This document shows, in pieces, positions 7,800 through 14,740 of a DNA stretch of 38,065 bases (position 1 is its first letter; every line of letters begins with the position of its first letter). The position numbers were made by a program, and so were the translations under genes. Under the pieces are notes generated by a model, which ran no database searches, was not told where the DNA came from, and saw only the letters and a program-made list of their open reading frames with translations. This stretch comes from Treponema primitia ZAS-1 (lineage in GTDB: Bacteria > Spirochaetota > Spirochaetia > Treponematales > Breznakiellaceae): contig NZ_AEEA01000022.1 of the NCBI RefSeq assembly GCF_000297095.1, positions 1 to 38,065 of the forward strand, written 5' to 3'.

Positions 7800-8851
7800 T
7801 TTCCTTCCTGCAGATTTTTCGCAACCCGGAACCCAACGTATACGCTCCCAACCCAGGGCCGGGTATAGTTCCGGCCCTTTGTTATGTCACAATCAACGGC
7901 ATAACTGCTCCAGCCGCCGCCCCGCATTACCCGGTGGGCAAAGGTCCCCATGTCAGGTCCGTCAACAGGTGTACTTGCAGTGATAGCATCATCGAACCAA
8001 TCCCAACAGTATTCGGAAACATTACCGGCCATGTCATAGAGGCCCAGCAGATTAGCGCCGTCATAGAATCCCCCGCTTTTGCTTCCCACCCGGTGCACAC
8101 CGTATGCAGCATTACCGCTGCCGAGTTCATAGGAATTGGTAAGGTACCAGGCTACGTCTTCAATATCATTACTCCCTGGGTAGGGGTAATTCCAATCGGC
8201 GGCAGGGCCGCCCCCCCGTGCGGCATATTCCCATTCAGCTTCGGAGGGCAGCCTAAACCCGCCTGCGCCGGGTTTTACCACAACCAGATCCGCCGCAGTA
8301 TTTGGCAGGCCCCCCGCTGGGGGTATGTCACTGAGGGATCTTTTTAGTACCGGGCCATCATCATTTTCGTAATACACCGGCTCAAGCCCGTGCATCTCGC
8401 TGTAGGCATTACACCATACAATAGCGTCACGCCAGGTAATGCTGGTAACAGGCCGGGTTTTCCGTTGTGCAGCGGTCCAGCCTTTGCCGCCGTCCCCGGT
8501 CCCGCTTGTCCCGTGGCCTTCAATACCCCGGTTAAAAATGCGGTATCCCCGGGCCACAGCCCAGGAGTATACCTCATCCCAGAGTTCCCAGGTAACCTCA
8601 TACCGGGATATGCCGTAGGGGGACAGAGTAATAGTACGGCCTGCAACAAAAACACCATCGCCGCCGCTGCCGCTTATTACTGCATTTGTACCCGCCGGAA
8701 TAACCGTGACAATTTCCCGGTATACCGCCGCATCATAGGCATCCCACGAATCATCTTCGGAGGAGTTTGGACAACCCATAAACAGGAGAAGCAACAGGCC
8801 TACACCGTAAAAATATTTAGCGTACCCTTGTAAGATCAACCGGAACTCCAT
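7796..8851 (-). CDS. FGE/SUMF1-domain lipoprotein
   Basis: A 351-residue lipoprotein (signal ending LLLLLFMGC) whose mature part is a formylglycine-generating-enzyme-like domain, residues about 40-345. Visible hallmarks are SRYEVTWELWDEVYSWA, PVTSITWRDAIVWCNAYSE, FRLPSEAEWEYAARGG, LGLYDMAGNVSEYCWDWF and RVMRGGGWSSYA...GFRVAK. True FGE needs paired active-site cysteines near the C-terminus; here only the cysteine in YAVDCDI is present in that region, so catalysis is doubtful and a binding role (as in many bacterial SUMF1-like surface proteins) is more likely. The start overlaps the preceding lipoprotein gene by 35 bases and lacks a clear ribosome site, suggesting coupled translation. Confidence 0.85.
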   Translation of the reverse strand: MEFRLILQGYAKYFYGVGLLLLLFMGCPNSSEDDSWDAYDAAVYREIVTVIPAGTNAVISGSGGDGVFVAGRTITLSPYGISRYEVTWELWDEVYSWAVARGYRIFNRGIEGHGTSGTGDGGKGWTAAQRKTRPVTSITWRDAIVWCNAYSEMHGLEPVYYENDDGPVLKRSLSDIPPAGGLPNTAADLVVVKPGAGGFRLPSEAEWEYAARGGGPAADWNYPYPGSNDIEDVAWYLTNSYELGSGNAAYGVHRVGSKSGGFYDGANLLGLYDMAGNVSEYCWDWFDDAITASTPVDGPDMGTFAHRVMRGGGWSSYAVDCDITKGRNYTRPWVGSVYVGFRVAKNLQEGK

Positions 8852-9650
8852 GGCCGTAAAAATTCAGAATCCGTAAATTAGCGTCATCATTACTGATCTC
8901 GAAACCAGATCCGGCAATATAATCAACCTGACCTTTTTTTGTATCGCCATGGTAGGTGTACGCCCTGGACCATTGACTGCCGTCCGCAACATGGCTAACC
9001 TCTGCATTCATTCCGCCGCTTATCTCCCTAAAGCTGAGGGTTACCCAATCTTCCGCCCGGAAACCCGGACCAACCCAGACAGTATTTTCCAAGCCCGTAG
9101 GCAGAGCTGCAAGCGCAAAGGTTTTCCCTACATCGGGGTACAGTTTATACAGAGTAAGGGGTGATCCGCTTCCCTGGAAATCCGCAAAGAGGATACTCTT
9201 TTCATCCGGGGCGATGGTAAAGGTGCCGGGAGCCGCATAATCAACGGGCGGGGAATCCCGGAGTGGCTTTGGTATGAAACCTTCTCTGGTAGCCTTATTA
9301 TAGGTATATTCCGTGTGGGCAGTGTTTCCAGGATTGCTCTCGGCGGCAAATTGAATAACCGCCTGTTCCTTACGGTAGACAAGTTCTTCGATAAAACCAC
9401 CATCTCCATCACTTACGAGTTTTCCATCCGCATCACGAACATATACGGATTCATTATAGGCAGACTTAAAGGCAATGGTTACCCAGTCGTCATCACCGGA
9501 GAGCAGGCCGCGGGGTCCAGCCCAAACAATTTCACACCGGGGGGATGACGGAATTTCCGGATCCGAACCAGACCCTGTAGGGCAGCCGGTAAAAACAAAA
9601 AAGACAAGAGCAGAAAAAGTCGCAGCCATCCGAATGTATTTCTTGATCAC
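8817..9650 (-). CDS. lipoprotein with two repeat domains (same family as 7152)
   Basis: A 277-residue lipoprotein: GTG start with AGGAGG seven bases upstream, signal peptide ending FFVFTGC (cysteine about 23). Two repeats follow: one from CEIVWAGPRG with DDWVTIAFKS, TEYTYNKATREGFI, GTFTIAPDEKSILFADF; the second from LENTVWVGPG with EDWVTLSFRE, RAYTYHGDTKKGQV, GFEISNDDANLRILNF...GHGVP. The DDWxTxxF variant matches the protein at 11420 best. The first repeat carries an insertion of about 40 residues (VRDADGKLVSDGDGGFIE). Second gene of the operon ending in the TonB receptor. Function unknown, probably surface or periplasmic. Confidence 0.72.
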   Translation of the reverse strand: MIKKYIRMAATFSALVFFVFTGCPTGSGSDPEIPSSPRCEIVWAGPRGLLSGDDDWVTIAFKSAYNESVYVRDADGKLVSDGDGGFIEELVYRKEQAVIQFAAESNPGNTAHTEYTYNKATREGFIPKPLRDSPPVDYAAPGTFTIAPDEKSILFADFQGSGSPLTLYKLYPDVGKTFALAALPTGLENTVWVGPGFRAEDWVTLSFREISGGMNAEVSHVADGSQWSRAYTYHGDTKKGQVDYIAGSGFEISNDDANLRILNFYGHGVPVDLTRVR

Positions 9651-9672
9651 AAAGTCCTCCTGTAAACCGTCC

Positions 9673-10788
9673 TCATGGGGTGTCCTGAAATAAGCCCTGG
9701 GGCATTTTTATGAAATCAGCGCCATGCCCATAACTTTTGTAATTAGCAAAATAAAGATTCAGCGGTACTACGGGACCTTGCCCGGGATTAGTAAAGCTAT
9801 CATGCCAGGTGGGAAAATTTGCTTCGATGGAAAAATCACCCAACGCCAGGGTGGAAAATGCTGTGGAAAAGACTCTGACAGCGGTTTTTATACTACCGGT
9901 TTTTGAGGCAGTGTTATAGGTATATCCGTAAATATACGGATAGGGATAATACCCGGTAACGCTGTACAGTATAGCCTGGTTTTCGGTTACAAATTCCAGG
10001 ATCAAGCTGGGCCAGTACCAAGTAGTTCCTATCAAAGTATCCGCAGCGGCGCTGTCCTTCGTTTCAGAAAAGGTAATGGCAAAGGAAGAATTCCGGTAGT
10101 TATTGAAGCTCAGGGAATAGGTGTCCCCATCAATGGCAAAATCACCAAGGGCGTTTATGATGTCCCCGGTCTCTATAACGCCATCCGCCTTGATAGAAGC
10201 ATCAATTCCGGTATATTGCCTTCCTGATGTATCACCGGCGATAGAACCTGTTTTTGTGTCCGGGTTATAGGAATAATCATATTTTCTACCATTAATACTC
10301 GCCTTTGTCTCATCGAATTTGAGCACCCCATTCTTGAAATACCATTCCGTCCCCGGCAGCAGAAAAGAAACGGTAGGCTTAATATCGGCAATAGTCAGTA
10401 GCGATGAAAGATTACCCGCTGTGTCCTGGACCACAATATATACGGTATAGGACAAACCCTGCGTTAAGCCCCCAATGGAAACGGTGTTTTCCCCGGCAGC
10501 GGCGATCCCGGTTCCCCCTATGCCGGCGGATTGAGCTTTTACGGCAGACGCCGTAAGCGCAGATTCACCGGCGTCAAGAACCGCATAGTAATAGCCCCCT
10601 CCTTCATCAGCGGTAAAGGAAACCCTCGCAATACTACCGCTAAGGGATCCAAGCCCGGCAGCAGTACCGGCGCTCAGTATTGGCGCAGTGGTATCACTAT
10701 CGTCCGGTTCATTCGGGCACCCTGAAAGAACCATCATGGAAAAAATAACGGGCAGCGCCATTCTGTTTAGAAAAAACTGTTTTCGCAT
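9673..10788 (-). CDS. lipoprotein: Ig/FN3-like domain plus two repeat domains
   Basis: A 371-residue lipoprotein and first gene of the receptor operon. The open frame reaches 10917, but that part runs through the leader RNA element (its apparent first codons are the conserved AUGAAGCCCGAU), so I place the start at the ATG at 10786-10788 directly before a proper lipoprotein signal (MRKQFFLNRMALP, ending VLSGC). Residues about 35-150 look like a fibronectin-III/cadherin-type sandwich (TTAPILSAG, LTQGLSYTVYIVVQDTAGN). Two copies of the window's repeat domain follow (LLPGTEWYF...YDYSYNPDTKTGSI; LIGTTWYWPSLILEF...YGYTYNTASKTGSI), ending NYKSYGHGADFIKM. Role unknown; architecture suggests a surface adhesin or receptor accessory. 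Confidence 0.72.
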   Translation of the reverse strand: MRKQFFLNRMALPVIFSMMVLSGCPNEPDDSDTTAPILSAGTAAGLGSLSGSIARVSFTADEGGGYYYAVLDAGESALTASAVKAQSAGIGGTGIAAAGENTVSIGGLTQGLSYTVYIVVQDTAGNLSSLLTIADIKPTVSFLLPGTEWYFKNGVLKFDETKASINGRKYDYSYNPDTKTGSIAGDTSGRQYTGIDASIKADGVIETGDIINALGDFAIDGDTYSLSFNNYRNSSFAITFSETKDSAAADTLIGTTWYWPSLILEFVTENQAILYSVTGYYPYPYIYGYTYNTASKTGSIKTAVRVFSTAFSTLALGDFSIEANFPTWHDSFTNPGQGPVVPLNLYFANYKSYGHGADFIKMPQGLFQDTP

Positions 10789-10809
10789 AAGAAACTTCTG
10801 TGTATTGTA

Positions 10810-10855
10810 CCCGTCCGGACGGGATTGTTTATGCAGGTCAGTCACCATGACCTGC
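10810..10855 (-). other. two strong hairpins in the 5' UTR of the receptor operon
   Basis: Between the leader terminator and the first start codon lie a perfect 14-base palindrome CCCGTCCGGACGGG (10810-10823) and an 8-base-pair stem GCAGGTCA/TGACCTGC with a seven-base loop (10833-10855). Neither is followed by a T-run. They could protect or stall the message past the terminator, or the palindrome could be a protein-binding site. Unassigned. Confidence 0.4.
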
Positions 10856-10861
10856 GTATAT

Positions 10862-10945
10862 AAAAAAACCCGACACCCCTCCCCCAAACTGGGTAAAAGA
10901 AAAGCATCGGGCTTCATGCCGTCTATAAGCGGACTTCATATCCGC
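10862..10945 (-). promoter_or_regulatory. AUGAA-loop leader element A with terminator
   Basis: Read on the minus strand: hairpin 1 GCGGAU-AUGAA-GUCCGC (10945-10929), an 8-nt linker, hairpin 2 GGC-AUGAA-GCC (10920-10910), whose 3' side is also the 5' arm of a long terminator (AAGCCCGAU pairing with the UCGGGUUU before the U-run at 10868-10862). Hairpin 2 and the terminator cannot form together, so the element looks like a switch. It sits in the leader of the lipoprotein/TonB receptor operon. Same architecture as elements B and C. Confidence 0.75.
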
Positions 10946-10994
10946 AATTTATATTGTATCTACCTACAGTACTTTGTAACCTAATCAAAAACCC

Positions 10995-11036
10995 GAAGCT
11001 TCATGCCCCAGAACCGAAATAGTTACACATTTCGGT
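10995..11036 (-). promoter_or_regulatory. AUGAA-loop leader element A2
   Basis: Read on the minus strand, just after the expected transcription start: an 8-base-pair stem ACCGAAAU/AUUUCGGU (11036-11013), then GGGGC-AUGAA-GCUUC (11009-10995) followed by GGGTTTTTG. The CCGAA of the first stem can instead pair with the UUCGG before the U-run, giving a terminator-like alternative. So the receptor operon appears to carry two such elements in tandem. The second stem contains two G-U pairs and is weaker than the others. Confidence 0.5.
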
Positions 11037-11045
11037 ATATTTTTA

Positions 11046-11074
11046 TTTATATCATTGGTTGAGTTCCCTGTCAA
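11046..11074 (-). promoter_or_regulatory. sigma-70 promoter of the receptor operon
   Basis: On the minus strand TTGACA (11074-11069), 17 bases, TATAAA (11051-11046). Start expected near 11039, giving a leader of about 250 bases that contains elements A2 and A. It is divergent from the promoter at 11143. Confidence 0.75.
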
Positions 11075-11142
11075 GGGAGTTTTTTGCAGGGTTCCGCCCG
11101 TTTTTTCTGCCAGTTCTGCGGATACTATCCCTTCGCATGTCC

Positions 11143-11171
11143 TTGACAGAAAGAAACCTTAGCGGTATCTT
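11143..11171 (+). promoter_or_regulatory. sigma-70 promoter of the lipoprotein gene at 11420
   Basis: TTGACA (11143-11148), 17 bases, TATCTT (11166-11171). Start expected near 11178, so the message has a leader of about 240 bases with elements B0 and B. Confidence 0.7.
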
Positions 11172-11208
11172 CTTCATTAAGGATACTGACTAAGAATGTG
11201 TGCAAATT

Positions 11209-11227
11209 CCGGTGCATGAAGCGTTGG
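11209..11227 (+). promoter_or_regulatory. AUGAA-loop hairpin B0
   Basis: CCGGUGC-AUGAA-GCGUUGG: seven pairs, three of them G-U, closing the pentaloop. It is followed by CTCTTTTGTTT. It lies about 30 bases after the expected start and 45 bases before element B in the same leader. Confidence 0.55.
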
Positions 11228-11272
11228 CTCTTTTGTTTACACCATAGTAAGTATAGAAACTATATTTAATCT

Positions 11273-11361
11273 GCGGAACATGGATTCCGTTTAGAAAAGG
11301 CATGAAGCCCGATTTTTCTCTCCGTACCTGTTACGTGGGGGAGAGCATCGGGCTTTTTTTT
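11273..11361 (+). promoter_or_regulatory. AUGAA-loop leader element B with terminator
   Basis: Hairpin 1 GCGGAA/UUCCGU with loop CAUGGA (11273-11290), an 8-nt linker (11291-11298), hairpin 2 GGC-AUGAA-GCC (11299-11309), then a terminator whose 5' arm AAGCCCGAT (11305-11313) pairs with ATCGGGCTT (11347-11355) before a run of T. Hairpin 2 overlaps the terminator arm. Controls the lipoprotein gene at 11420. Confidence 0.8.
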
Positions 11362-11419
11362 ATTTTAGGGATTCCAAAGAAGCTCATAGAGTTTCTTTAA
11401 ATTGATAGGAGGCATTCAA

Positions 11420-12133
11420 TTGAAAAGAATGTTTTGGAAAGGGGCAATTGCCCTTTCGATGATCACGGCCCTGCTGTTCCTGGGCTGCAGCTCGGATGAT
11501 CCAAGCCATACACCATATCCTGTTTTAAACACGGTATGGGGCGGAGAAACTCCGAGGGAAGATGATTGGCTTACCTTAGTTTTCAAAGCTGATGGTAAAG
11601 TATACTCTGCGTTTGCTATTGATAATAGCAAAAATGAATGGGATTATACGTATGATGAAACCACCAACACAGGCACTATCGCTGCCAGTGGATGGAATCC
11701 CGCGCCGGATGGATTTAGCATTGACGGGAAAACCCTTACCATAGTTCACTATGGCAACCATGGAGGCGCCCCCCGGGAATTCAAGCGGCTGCGTGCTACC
11801 GACAAGGTTCCGGATGCAACACCCTTTACCCCAGGGACCCTACCGGAAGACTTAGTAAATACTGTATGGGGAGGGGGAACCCCTCAGGGAGATACCGCAT
11901 GGTTAACTATTACCTTCAAAGGGGAAAATAAAGTCATTTGTTCATTTTCCATTGACAATTCTTCTAATGAATGGGAATTCTCGTATACCAAGGATACCAA
12001 GAACGGCCAAATAGCCCCATCCGGACCCGGCTGGACCCTCGGAAATTTTGCAATCAGCGAGGATAATAAAACACTTACCTTCGAAAATTTCGGCGGTCAT
12101 AGTGATGCAATTCCCTTCAAGCGTTACCGCTAG
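11420..12133 (+). CDS. lipoprotein with two repeat domains (same family as 7152)
   Basis: A 237-residue lipoprotein. The TTG at 11420 is chosen because GGAGG at 11407-11411 is eight bases upstream; the frame is open from 11402 and an ATG lies at 11429. The signal peptide ends ALLFLGCSS. Two clear copies of the repeat domain follow: LNTVWGGETPREDDWLTLVFK...WDYTYDETTNTGTI and LVNTVWGGGTPQG...WEFSYTKDTKNGQI, each ending in a DxKTLT strand and a GGH/NHGG motif with FKR. The two copies are closer to each other than in the other family members, suggesting a recent duplication. It faces away from the receptor operon but shares its type of leader. Function unknown. Confidence 0.72.
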   Translation: MKRMFWKGAIALSMITALLFLGCSSDDPSHTPYPVLNTVWGGETPREDDWLTLVFKADGKVYSAFAIDNSKNEWDYTYDETTNTGTIAASGWNPAPDGFSIDGKTLTIVHYGNHGGAPREFKRLRATDKVPDATPFTPGTLPEDLVNTVWGGGTPQGDTAWLTITFKGENKVICSFSIDNSSNEWEFSYTKDTKNGQIAPSGPGWTLGNFAISEDNKTLTFENFGGHSDAIPFKRYR

Positions 12134-12143
12134 TTAAAGACAT

Positions 12144-12178
12144 GATACCGTCATCCTACTCCTGATGATGGCGGTATC
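12144..12178 (+). terminator. terminator-like hairpin after the 11420 gene
   Basis: GATACCGTCATC (12144-12155) pairs with GATGGCGGTATC (12167-12178), 12 pairs with one G-T. The T-rich tail (TTCCCT) is weak, so termination may be incomplete. Confidence 0.6.
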
Positions 12179-12193
12179 TTCCCTGTCAGTCGC

Positions 12194-12222
12194 TTGCAAA
12201 ATTATCGATACAGGGTTATCAT
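12194..12222 (+). promoter_or_regulatory. candidate sigma-70 promoter of the TroA-type ABC operon
   Basis: TTGCAA (12194-12199), 17 bases, TATCAT (12217-12222). Start expected near 12229, leaving a leader of about 115 bases. Confidence 0.55.
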
Positions 12223-12232
12223 AAAAACATGC

Positions 12233-12307
12233 TCCGGGTGCGCGTTGCGCCATTCCGGAAAAGTGCAATAGACGCCGCATGAAGCGGTGTCCTCCGGGCT
12301 GAAGCCG
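12233..12307 (+). promoter_or_regulatory. AUGAA-loop leader element E
   Basis: Three stems: a nested hairpin in which TCCGG (about 12233) pairs with CCGGA (to 12259) around GCGC-GTT-GCGC; an 8-base-pair stem (12271-12278 with 12284-12291, one G-U) closing the loop AUGAA; and GGC-UGAA-GCC (12297-12306). No U-run follows, so control may act at translation of the substrate-binding protein gene 40 bases further on rather than by termination. Confidence 0.6.
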
Positions 12308-12345
12308 TTGGAACGATTTTCCTCACTATAAGTCAGGGTATTCCT

Positions 12346-13170
12346 ATGTCAAGGGTGTCTTTTTCTCATGCCATTTCGTCCAGGACGTTATTTGCCGCTA
12401 TCGTTTTCTTCACAGTTTCCTCCATCCTTTTTGCGGGGGGTAAAAAAGACAGCCCCGCCGAAACTGCATCCACCGGCAAGGTAGTCCTTGCCTCTACTTC
12501 CTGGGTAGCGGCCATAGCCAAGGCGGCGGGCGCTGAAAATGTGCGTATCCTGGCGCCTCTGGATCTGCGGCATCCTCCGGAGTACGAACTCAAGCCTTCG
12601 GACTTAGCGGCGGCAAGCAAGGCGGATATTATCATCTACGCCGGGTGGGAACAGTTCGCTAAAAAGCTGGCGGATACGGCGGGCAGCGCGGGGATACGGA
12701 CCATAACGGTGACCACCTCCAACGCTCCGGCGGAATTCCGGGCGGAAGCTGAAAAAATAGCCACGGTACTGGGCACAGAAGATGCGCTTGAGGAATGGTG
12801 GAAAAGCTTTGAGCCCTTTGCGGAAGATCTGCGGGAGAAAATCATCGCCGCATACCCGAACAAGCGGGCGGTGGTCCAGCGTATGCAGACCCCCTTTGCC
12901 GCATGGCTGGGCTTTGAGATCATCGGAGAATATGGCCCTGCGGAGCCTTCCCCAGCGGTGATCCTGGAAATGGTACAGGCCCGACCCGCCCTGGTGATCG
13001 ACAACTACCACGGACCTTCGGGGCAGCCCATAGCGGAGGCAGCCAAAACACCCTACGCAGAATTGTTGAACTTCCCCGGTAAGGACGGGACCCTAAGCAT
13101 AGAAGATGTGTTCCGCTACAATGCGGATGTTCTTATAAAAGCGGCTGCCGGCCGCACAGCGGTGAAGTAA
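12346..13170 (+). CDS. TroA/ZnuA-type ABC substrate-binding protein, atypical metal site
   Basis: A 274-residue periplasmic binding protein of the helical-backbone (cluster A-I) class, exported by a signal peptide ending SSILFAGGKK with no lipobox cysteine. The N-terminal lobe starts VVLASTSWVAAIAKAAGAENV, and LRHPPEYELKPSDLAAASKADIIIYAGWEQF is the family's first-ligand region. The usual second histidine region reads QTPFAAWLGFEIIG and has no histidine; the family's typical histidine-rich loop is also absent. It therefore may not bind bare zinc or manganese in the standard way. It is the first gene of a four-gene operon with ATPase, permease and methyltransferase. The nearby Cbi and Nik systems favour a metal or metal-chelate substrate (inference). 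Confidence 0.8.
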   Translation: MSRVSFSHAISSRTLFAAIVFFTVSSILFAGGKKDSPAETASTGKVVLASTSWVAAIAKAAGAENVRILAPLDLRHPPEYELKPSDLAAASKADIIIYAGWEQFAKKLADTAGSAGIRTITVTTSNAPAEFRAEAEKIATVLGTEDALEEWWKSFEPFAEDLREKIIAAYPNKRAVVQRMQTPFAAWLGFEIIGEYGPAEPSPAVILEMVQARPALVIDNYHGPSGQPIAEAAKTPYAELLNFPGKDGTLSIEDVFRYNADVLIKAAAGRTAVK

Positions 13171-13908
13171 ATGATCAACCCCACAGAACCGGCTATTGAA
13201 GCCCGGAATATCACCGCCGGATATGGAAAAGTGACGGTACTTAGAAATATTTCTCTCCGGATTGAGAAGGGCAGTATTACTGCGTTTTGTGGCCCTAATG
13301 GCGCGGGTAAATCCACTTTCCTCAAGCTCTGTCTGGGGATACTCCGTCCGCGGGAGGGTTCCATGTCTGTCATGGGCGGCAAACCCGGGTCGCTGGGATT
13401 TCGGCGTACCCTGCTGCGTATGGGTTATGTTCCCCAGAACACCATTGGGGGCAGCCTGCCAACCACGGTTCGGGAAGCGGTTTCCATGGGGCGCTACGGT
13501 ATGGCGGGATTCTGCCGGCCCTTGTCCCGGCGGGACAAAGCGCTGGTGGAATCGGCCATGGAAGCCGCCGGGGTGGCGGATCTGGCAAAGCGCCGGGTCC
13601 AGGAACTTTCCGGCGGCCAGACCCAGCGGGTAGCCATTGCCCGGTCTCTGGCTATGGAGCCGGAACTCCTCATGCTGGACGAACCGACTTCCAATCTGGA
13701 TGCCGGCGGGCGAATAGATTTACTGCGGGTTATCCAAGAACGGCAGGAGTACAAACACATCACGGTCCTCATCATTTCCCATGACGATGAAACGATATCC
13801 GGATGTAAGGATATGTACCGCTTCACCGAAGGCCGGGTAGAAAAACTCCCCTTCGGCGGAAGCAGTACGGTAAAGCCCTTCGCGGTAAAGGAGGCCTCCG
13901 GTGGGTGA
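13171..13908 (+). CDS. ABC transporter ATP-binding protein, ZnuC/TroB type
   Basis: A 245-residue ATPase. Walker A CGPNGAGKS (about residues 35-43), Q-loop VPQN, signature LSGGQTQR, Walker B LLMLDEPTSNLD and switch histidine IISHDD are all intact. The start codon follows the stop of the binding-protein gene with no gap (TAAATG), and the end overlaps the permease gene by eight bases. It energises the permease encoded next to it. Substrate is set by the binding protein. Confidence 0.92.
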   Translation: MINPTEPAIEARNITAGYGKVTVLRNISLRIEKGSITAFCGPNGAGKSTFLKLCLGILRPREGSMSVMGGKPGSLGFRRTLLRMGYVPQNTIGGSLPTTVREAVSMGRYGMAGFCRPLSRRDKALVESAMEAAGVADLAKRRVQELSGGQTQRVAIARSLAMEPELLMLDEPTSNLDAGGRIDLLRVIQERQEYKHITVLIISHDDETISGCKDMYRFTEGRVEKLPFGGSSTVKPFAVKEASGG

Positions 13909-14740
13909 ACTCCTGGCTATGCCCTTCTTCTCCCGCGGTCTCATCGCCCTTTGCGCTACCGGTATAGCCTTTCCTGTGTTGGGTATTTTCATCCTCAACC
14001 TGGAGCTTATCCCCGCCCGCTTTGCCGTGATGCACGCGGCATTACTGGGGGGCGCAATCGCCCTGATCCTGGGCTTTAATGTCAGCGTGGCAGCAATGCT
14101 CACCAGTATTTTGGCGGGTATCGCAATCGCCATCATCAGCTGGCGGGGCCGGGTTTCCGCCGGGGGCTCCCTTGGACTCATCATGACGGTCTGCATGGGT
14201 GTAGCCTTTATCATCTTCTACAAGGGCAATGTCCACGCCATCGAAGCCTTCAACCTTTTCTGGGGGAACATCCTCACCCTCACCGATGCGGATACCAGGG
14301 TTACGGTTATTACCGCCGCCGCCATACTTATTTTTCTATGTGCAGCTTATAAGGAAATACATATAGTCCTCTACGACCGGGAACTGGCATGGTCCGTAGG
14401 CGTTCCGGCGAAATTGGTATACGGCGGGATCATGCTTTCGGTGTGCTTAGGTATCTCCGTGGCCATGCGGGTTACCGGGGCGCTCCTGGTGGACGCAGTA
14501 ACCATACTTCCCGCCATGGCGGCCCGGCGTATCGGGAAAAGTTTCAAAGCCCTGATCTTCATCGGCGCTCTTTTTGGAACCGGTATGAATCTTTCAGGCT
14601 TTGCCGTATCATTTGTTTTTGATATACCCGTCAGTTCCGCTATTATTATTATCGGGGCGGCGGCACTGTTTATAATCCAGGGCGCAGAATCCTGGAAAAC
14701 ATATCTTCTCCAAAGAGGAAAGTTAAATGGAAAAACTTGA
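13901..14740 (+). CDS. ABC transporter permease, ZnuB/TroC type
   Basis: A 279-residue permease with about eight to nine membrane helices and the family motif region SVGVPAKLVYGGIMLSVCL followed by GALLVDAVTILPAMAARRI, as in ABC-3 (zinc/manganese) permeases. The GTG at 13901 is supported by AAAGGAGG ending six bases before it, inside the ATPase gene. It overlaps the methyltransferase gene by 14 bases, so all four genes are translated in close succession. Confidence 0.9.
   Translation: MGELLAMPFFSRGLIALCATGIAFPVLGIFILNLELIPARFAVMHAALLGGAIALILGFNVSVAAMLTSILAGIAIAIISWRGRVSAGGSLGLIMTVCMGVAFIIFYKGNVHAIEAFNLFWGNILTLTDADTRVTVITAAAILIFLCAAYKEIHIVLYDRELAWSVGVPAKLVYGGIMLSVCLGISVAMRVTGALLVDAVTILPAMAARRIGKSFKALIFIGALFGTGMNLSGFAVSFVFDIPVSSAIIIIGAAALFIIQGAESWKTYLLQRGKLNGKT

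Noticed and set aside
7092..7868. 258-codon plus-strand frame across the TonB receptor start
   Set aside because: It crosses two minus-strand genes with clear signal peptides and has no protein-like features.
10789..10917. N-terminal extension of the first lipoprotein starting at 10917
   Set aside because: The extra 43 codons run through the conserved AUGAAGCCCGAU terminator element and would push the lipoprotein signal peptide inside the protein. The ATG at 10788 gives a normal signal.
10862..11361. AUGAA stems as inverted-repeat DNA operators
   Set aside because: The stems share no sequence from copy to copy while the asymmetric loop is constant and always on the transcribed strand, which fits RNA and not a dimeric DNA-binding protein.
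10862..11361. Target of an ANTAR antiterminator
   Set aside because: The two-stem plus terminator layout is similar, but those targets have six-base loops with A at position 1 and G at position 4, which AUGAA does not satisfy. Kept only as an alternative.
12200..12345. Cobalamin riboswitch before the TroA-type operon
   Set aside because: The conserved B12-box region (GCCACTG and neighbours) and the long-range loop pairing are not visible; the leader is too short.
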